From NCBI GenBank assembly GCA_025890175.1, contig JANPYM010000006.1, positions 1,882,234-1,946,233 of the forward strand: a stretch of 64,000 bases of DNA, written 5' to 3'. Each line of letters begins with the position of its first letter. Position 1 is the first letter of the stretch. Of the stretch, positions 58,061 to 64,000 are shown piece after piece. The position numbers and the translations under genes were made by a program. This DNA comes from Ciborinia camelliae. Its lineage: Eukaryota > Ascomycota > Leotiomycetes > Helotiales > Sclerotiniaceae. The notes below the pieces were generated by a model that was given only the letters and a program-made list of their open reading frames with translations, was not told the origin of the DNA and searched no databases.

Positions 58061-59330
58061 ACCAAAGTTGTCTTTTCCATACATAGTGGATTAGTACCGT
58101 ACCCTTTTCCCAAAAAAACCGGAGGTTGCATAAGGCTGAAGTAAGAGGATTAGGGGTAGATGCGGAGAAGGGAGAGTTGGGGGAAAGGAGGGGTGTGAAG
58201 AGAAAGGAGTAATGGGAGGGAAGTGATGTAATGAGGATGCAAAGTGAAATGGGGGTGGGAGAGGGTGTCTTTGAGTGTTGCGAGATTGGGTGGAAGAGAA
58301 AGAGTAGAAGAAAGAGTAGAGCTTGGTAATGGTATAATATATTGTTGAGGGTGCAGTTTCAAATCGGGTTTACTTTGGATTGTTCTTGCTTTGAGTGTGG
58401 GAGAATACAAAGAAATTGTTTTTGCAAATAGAACAAACTAGTTAATGCTAAAAGTCTTTTTTGAAAGCTCTAAATATTTGATAATTCAAAAGAACAAAGA
58501 TTTAATGAGAAAACCTTACTGATGTCAGTTGAAAGAAAAGTCTTCCCCGATATCCGTCTCACCTAGGCCATTTTCTCATACTTTCACATTTAGACCCCCT
58601 GTTAACGGCCTTCTTTCTCGATATGTAATGATTGGCTTGCTGTGAGTAAGATAAAAAAGTTTGTTAGATATCTCAATATAGAATTAAAGATAAGAGTAAT
58701 TATTACTCGCGCCATCCTTATACAGTATCGGGGTTTGGCTCGTTTAGATGGTGTTGAACATATTGTATTGTTGTGGTGACTATCGAGCTAGTGTATATAG
58801 AAGTATTTTATAACAACAGATGGTTAAAATGCTCTTCCTTTCCTGCATCAGCTGCAAACTAGTCTCAATTCAAGGTTGGAAATCAATTACGCAGACTCCC
58901 GTCTATATAACAATTGAAATTAGAAGGAGTCCACAAAAATACCTAGGCATCATGGCTGCTACATCTCCTAGGAGAAATCGTCTACCAGATGATAGCATGA
59001 CCAATTAGACGAGCCTACTATATTTCGAATTATATAATATTGCTCACTTCACGTTCTTTGCCTCGTTCCAATTACTATGCCATTGTCGTGCTTTTGTTAA
59101 GGAACAAGTCTTTGATCTTCCTCGCCCCTTAATTATTCTTTGCTAAACCCCACAAAAACAAGTAAAAAACAAGTCAATCATCAACCTTGAATAATACCTC
59201 GAACTCATTTATTTAATCTGGCACAGGCTTCGACTTAAAACACCCATTTAAAAATAAAATCATACGCAAAACACAAATTCAAAAACAAAATCACACTCAA
59301 AACACCAATAAAATATCAACGGGGATCATC
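58061..59330. other. Intergenic, no gene seen
   Basis: Purine-rich low complexity at 58150-58320 (GGGAGAGGG types), then A+T-rich sequence. The last 180 bases (AAAACACAAATTCAAAAACAAAATC) resemble a leader for the 2EXR gene. Confidence 0.45.
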
Positions 59331-59999
59331 ATGAATCCTCTAAATTTGAGAAAACCGAATTCCTCGGAGGCAGAATCTACGGAAGCAGCTTTCCCAAAGT
59401 TTATGAAACTCCCAAAGGAACTCAGATGGATGATCTGGAAATTGGCAGCTACTAACCCCGCACGAAAATTGGAGATTGCTAATCATGGGTTTGAGCTCAA
59501 TAACCCATCACCTTCCACATTGTTTGTCAACCTCGAAAGCAGAACAATGTCAAGGGAGGTCCTTAGCAGGCTCTTCGATGGTAAAACTTTCTTGGAAGGC
59601 ACAACGCACAACGTTTATTTCTGCCCTGAAATGGATACAATTGTTTTCAAAGACTTCGGAAACTTCCAGTTCCCACAAGATCATCTTATCCGTGGCCCAC
59701 CAGACAAGGCCTACAGATTTCCTCCTCAACCGGAATGCGACTCTGTCAAAATTCTTGAGTTGGAAGAAGATCTTGGGATGTGGATGTACAATGCTGTACA
59801 TTTTGGATCCTTGGATAAGTTGATTCTCCGTACAATTTTCTCGGACGCCGATCACACTGATCGCTTCCTTCAGGAAGCAACGGAATACTATGCAAACAAG
59901 CTTGCACATGGAAATTGCACCAAAATTCCTGAGATCATCATTCAGGTTGAGGAGGACTTGAAAATCAGAAGCAACAGTGGACGTTACAGTGCGTACTAG
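59331..59999 (+). CDS. 2EXR domain protein, 222 residues
   Basis: Single exon starting MNPLNLRKPNSSEAEST. The motif FPKFMKLPKELRWMIWKLAATNPARKLEI (about residues 22-50) is the 2EXR N-terminal signature. LFVNLESRTMSREVLSRLF follows, then the typical YFCPEMDTIVFKDF near residue 100. No catalytic residues are seen. 2EXR proteins are abundant in ascomycetes and uncharacterised. Its neighbour at 60691 has the same layout with a longer N-terminus, so the pair may be an old tandem duplication. Confidence 0.85.
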   Translation: MNPLNLRKPNSSEAESTEAAFPKFMKLPKELRWMIWKLAATNPARKLEIANHGFELNNPSPSTLFVNLESRTMSREVLSRLFDGKTFLEGTTHNVYFCPEMDTIVFKDFGNFQFPQDHLIRGPPDKAYRFPPQPECDSVKILELEEDLGMWMYNAVHFGSLDKLILRTIFSDADHTDRFLQEATEYYANKLAHGNCTKIPEIIIQVEEDLKIRSNSGRYSAY

Positions 60000-60690
60000 G
60001 CGTCGAGGGGTAGGCGTTGAGGGTAGGTTTGATTTTGGTTTTTTGCTAATATAATAAAACATCCTTAACTACAAACTATCGCGCAACACTTGATGAAATT
60101 GCCAATCTATATTCCAATCGATGTAACCATAATAAAAAATAGTCTTTTCCGAATTGACATAAATCTTCCCTTCCCCCTCTTCCCCCTCTTCCCCCCCTTT
60201 TCCCAATTAGAGTTGATATCAAATATATGTAATGTTGAAAGTTGACAGTACGCGGTCGTTCAAAACAGCCTAGCCTAACTAAGCAATGATTATTTATTTA
60301 AGAGCTCTCTTCTTCATAGAACCTACAATCAATCAACTGAATTCCATCAACCTTTCTTTCTGGTGATTCCAAGTGATCTATGATTTCAACATGTAATAAT
60401 AGTCAAAATATAATAACAGCCGCCTCAATAAATCAATGTGAACATCCGCCCCCTTCCCCTCACCTTTCTCCTTCTCTTTCTAAACTAGAACAGTCACCGT
60501 ACAACATCTAGTGCTAATACATGATTGTTCTCCTGTTCGAGAACTATATGAGAACTTTATGAGAATAGCTCATTGTAAGTAACTTTATATACCAAGTGTC
60601 CCGGTTCAAATACAAATAATACTTTTCATACATCATTGACACAAGATCTTCACCAACAGAACAGATCAATTTACTTTCAAACAAGACACT
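60000..60690. other. Intergenic, no gene seen
   Basis: Contains a CTTCCCCCTC run (60173-60200). The last 60 bases (CAGAACAGATCAATTTACTTTC) are a plausible leader for the next gene. Confidence 0.5.
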
Positions 60691-61713
60691 ATGTCGGCAA
60701 ATGACCAACCTCCAGTTACTCCAGGACAGGTTCGAGCCAACCAATGGGAAAACAGAGTGGTAATCAATCCTTTGCAGGCCACTCTCTCAATGCTCGATGC
60801 TCTTCCTGATCGGAATTGTAGCCTAGCACCTCAATCATCATCCGGTTCAGCTCTTGTAGGAACAATCAAAAGATGGGAAAACGTCTACACGCCCCCTGAG
60901 GAACGTGCTCTTTTGATTTTCAGTATTCTCCCAGACTGGGAACGAACTCTCTTCCCTCAAATCCCTTGCTTGAATACTGCTCGAACGGACTCGAGAGGAG
61001 TCTTTACCGTATTTAGAAACCTCCCATCAGAGATTCGGATCATGGTTTGGGAATTCGCACTTCCAACCGCTCGACGGATTAACATTAGAAATAATGCAAT
61101 GCGGCACGATACGAGACACTCCAGGAAGAATCCCGCTATACTCTATGTGAATTATGAATCCTACCAGGTGGCTATCAAGCACTTGGTACCTCTTTTTGAC
61201 GGTGTCAATATGATTGGCTCTGAGCAATTTAAGTACATCAATCCGAAGATTGATGTTGTTCACTTCGACAATGTGAGATTTTCCTTTTCTTTAGGCCCTT
61301 ATCCCACTGGCCATAGAAATATGCTCGGGCAAGAGCCGATGAAAGAGTGCGACAAAATCATTGATATTGAGTTTTCTGAAAACTGTCTGTCGGACCGAAG
61401 AAGACTACTTAGAATTCTCTTCAGTTTTCGAAACCTTGAGCGTTTGAGGCTCTTGTACACTCTGAGTCGGTCCATGAACATCGGCACACACGTTCTTTGT
61501 CGCATCGATTTTATACGTGAGATATATAAACGGATCACGTTAGACTCAGAATTTCTTTCCAATTGGTTCCGATGGCGATTTGATCATGGTTTGATAAACA
61601 AGTTACCTGAAATTATTATCCTACCTACACATCTCGATCGCCAGATTATTTTTTCAGAGCCGCATTACTCTCAATATGTTTTCGGTGTCAACTTGGCAAG
61701 ACTAAAATCCTAA
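60691..61713 (+). CDS. 2EXR domain protein, 340 residues
   Basis: Single exon starting MSANDQPPVTPGQVRANQ. The first 105 residues are polar and variable. The signature FTVFRNLPSEIRIMVWEFALPTARRINI spans about residues 106-133. AILYVNYESYQVAIKHLVPLF and NPKIDVVHFDNVRF follow, corresponding to the second half of the 2EXR domain. The C-terminal part is helical, with LRILFSFRNLERLRLLY. It is the last gene before the A+T-rich block, with its stop codon at 61711-61713. The function is unknown. Confidence 0.85.
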   Translation: MSANDQPPVTPGQVRANQWENRVVINPLQATLSMLDALPDRNCSLAPQSSSGSALVGTIKRWENVYTPPEERALLIFSILPDWERTLFPQIPCLNTARTDSRGVFTVFRNLPSEIRIMVWEFALPTARRINIRNNAMRHDTRHSRKNPAILYVNYESYQVAIKHLVPLFDGVNMIGSEQFKYINPKIDVVHFDNVRFSFSLGPYPTGHRNMLGQEPMKECDKIIDIEFSENCLSDRRRLLRILFSFRNLERLRLLYTLSRSMNIGTHVLCRIDFIREIYKRITLDSEFLSNWFRWRFDHGLINKLPEIIILPTHLDRQIIFSEPHYSQYVFGVNLARLKS

Positions 61714-62400
61714 AATTTCACCAAACTCCAACGATCATTAGGGACTAAAATTTACTTTATAGAATAAAAATATCCAATTAACATCAATTTAAAAATATTC
61801 ATATGGCCCCTAATCTTTGATTATTTTAGTAAATAAAAACTGGTTTAAAGTTATTCAACTAACTTCTAGCTAGCAGCTAGCTATTCAGTTTGAATTCCAA
61901 TATTCAATCATTATTTTATTCTTTTTTTAATATTTTATTAACCAAAACGTAACATTTTATGCCAAGTGACATAGACGGTCAGACCATTCTTTTATTTAAG
62001 CTATTTTGTTTCGATAACCTTCTATTCTTTTACAATCTCTTCTAGCTTTTCTTCTAGCTTTTCTTATCTAATAAATTATAATAATATACTATATATTCTC
62101 TTAACCTTTTAAACTTTCCTATATAACTTATACTAGTCTCTCAAATTGGAATAAATTATAAATACCTACTTATATATTGAAATCACCATAGATCATAGTA
62201 AAGACTAGTATTTTACTTAATATTTCCTGTATTCTGTATACAGGCCCGTATAATAATAAATTCTATATTTTTAATATATATCTAAATATATGATATTGAA
62301 TTCTATATTACTAAAAATATTTAATATTATTATAATACAAAATATTACTAACAAAATACATAAATACAAAATTCCTATTAATACAACATATACCGCCTTT

Positions 62401-62690
62401 CAATTTTTGAAGCTATTCCCATTTTTGAAGTTATTCCCATTTTTAAAGCTATTTCCATTTTTGAAGTTATTTCCATTTGAAGTTATTCCCATTTGAAGTT
62501 ATTCCCATTTGAAGCTATTCTCATTTGAAGCTATTCTTATTTAAAACTATTCCCATTTGAAACTATTCCCATTTAAAACTATTCCCATTTAAAACTATTC
62601 CCATTTAAAACTATTCCCATTTAAAACTATTCCCATTTAAAACTATTTTTATTTAAAACTATTCCCATTTTTAAAGCTATTTCCATTTTT
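62401..62690 (+). repeat. 16-18 bp satellite (TTTGAAGCTATTCCCAT family)
   Basis: About 17 tandem units. The early ones read TTTTTGAAGCTATTCCCAT, the later ones TTTAAAACTATTCCCAT. They change gradually by G-to-A and C-to-T style substitutions along the array. Confidence 0.9.
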
Positions 62691-62715
62691 CAATTAATCC
62701 CTTACAATATTAATT

Positions 62716-62808
62716 TATAATATTGTAAAGAATTAATTAATAATATTATAAAAAATTAATTAATAATATTGTAAGGGATTAATTAATAATATTGTAAAGA
62801 ATTAATTG
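62716..62808 (+). repeat. About 31-bp A+T satellite
   Basis: Units of the form TAATATTGTAAAGAATTAAT or TAATATTGTAAGGGATTAAT repeat four times immediately after the first satellite. Confidence 0.75.
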
Positions 62809-64000
62809 TTAAGATAGAAAATGCAAGAAATCAATTAGATCAATAATGGCTTCAAGACTTTTTATTATTTTCTAAATAAAATTTTTATTATTTTTTAAAT
62901 AATCAACGATATATTATTAATTGTTATTTAAACAATAATATTTTGTTTAATATAAGGCTTTATAAACTTTCGAAACCTTTTTTATTTAATTATATAAATC
63001 CATTCTATATATATCAATATTTTACGAATTAAATATTACACTAAAGATTCGTTATCAATCGATATCAAACGCTAGCAATCGCCGATATATCGATTTTAAA
63101 TCTAAATTTTATATCTAAATATTTTTTTTATTTTTATTGTTTTTAAATTTATAACAAAATTTTTTTTTTTAAGATATTTTGTCCGAAAAATTTTATTTAT
63201 TAAAATTTATTATTTATATATATTAAAATATTTTTTTGATTTATATTTTTATAATTATTTTTTTGTATAAACAATAATTTTTAAATAATAATTTATTTTT
63301 ATTAATTTAAAATTTATATTATTAATAAAATATTAATTTTAAATAAAATATATTTTAATATTATATATTTATATTATTTTATTTTTTTTAATTTATTAAA
63401 AGTTTTATAAATATTTGATAAATATTAATTAAATATTAAAAGTTATTTTAATAATTTTATTTTTGAGATTTTTTATATTTAAAATTTTTTTTTTAATATA
63501 AAAAAACAAAAATTTTATTGATTTCTTTATTAAATAATTAAATTTTATATTTTTTATTATTAAAAATATTTATATTTTTTTTGTTTTTATAATTCAAAAT
63601 TCGAATTTTTAATTTTTATTAATATTATTTTTTATATTTTTTTATATTTTTTTTTCAATTAATTTTTTTATTAATATTATAACTTTTTTTATCTTTTTTA
63701 TAACAATTGTTTAATATTTTATAAATATTTTTATAATTTTTATTAAATTTATTTATTTTTATTATATAAAATTGATTAATTTTTATAAAATTAAAAAAAT
63801 ATTAAAAAAAAATAATATTATAAATTAAAAATATTTATTTTTTAATAATTCTTTATTATTATATAATAAATATATTTATAAAAAAAAACTTTATAATTTA
63901 TTATTTAAATAATTTTATTTTAATATTAATTAATTATTTTATTATTAATAAAAATATAATAATATAAAATTAAATTTTATTAAAAAATAAAAAATATAAA

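Larger units (their letters stand above)
61714..64000. other. A+T-rich gene-free block reaching the window end
   Basis: G+C falls sharply after 61714 and becomes extremely low after about 63100, where G and C are rare single bases. A small island of more normal sequence lies near 63030-63100. No ORF with protein character exists. Likely causes are repeat-induced mutation of old transposons or centromere-/subtelomere-type DNA; the sequence alone does not decide. Confidence 0.7.

Overview
The window looks like nuclear chromosomal DNA of a filamentous ascomycete. The genes are split by short introns (mostly 47-130 bp, with GTATGT/GTAAGT/GTGAGT donors and CTAAC/CTGAC-like branch sites). Spacers are A+T-leaning and rich in short TAGG/GGTA/CTGG runs, and several genes belong to fungus-only families (2EXR proteins, a SARAF/DUF1183 protein, a Pbn1 subunit, a HET-like membrane protein). 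Gene style, gene order and the very A+T-rich right end suggest a leotiomycete, possibly Sclerotiniaceae. That placement is inference and no species is claimed.

Layout. 0-6 kb: a repeat-bearing disordered protein, a four-helix membrane protein (minus strand) and a decayed secreted haem peroxidase (chloroperoxidase/peroxygenase type). About 6.2-8.3 kb: no gene, but a composite array of diverged repeat modules whose hairpins change sequence while keeping their pairing. This is the most unusual feature of the window and a candidate structured RNA locus. 11.5-21.5 kb: a polytopic membrane protein, a MIF/tautomerase-fold protein with a long N-terminal extension and the Rag-type GTPase Gtr2, separated by long simple-repeat-rich spacers. 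23.8-27.2 kb: two 2EXR/F-box-like proteins. 27.5-39.9 kb is the housekeeping core: Pbn1 (GPI mannosyltransferase I), SARAF-like protein, Bre1 (H2B ubiquitin ligase), Bdp1 (TFIIIB), a cytosolic GH1 beta-glucosidase and a GFA/CENP-V-type zinc protein. Pbn1/SARAF and Bre1/Bdp1 are two head-to-head pairs sharing short promoters.

40.6-49.8 kb: three same-strand copies of a lineage-specific coiled-coil family with a common C-terminal domain. One is a pseudogene whose stops look like C-to-T changes. A fourth, frameshifted, unrelated gene lies between them. 52.7-55.1 kb: a HET-related membrane protein. 57-61.7 kb: a disordered protein with two frameshifts and two more 2EXR proteins. From about 61.7 kb the sequence drops into A+T-rich, gene-free DNA with a 16-18 bp satellite, and the last kilobase is almost pure A/T.

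Four otherwise plausible genes are broken by single-base losses, six sites in all. All shift in the same direction and most lie at homopolymers. This points to consensus errors as much as to biology, so those genes are annotated as genes with apparent frameshifts. All intron borders were placed by eye from splice motifs and reading-frame continuity.
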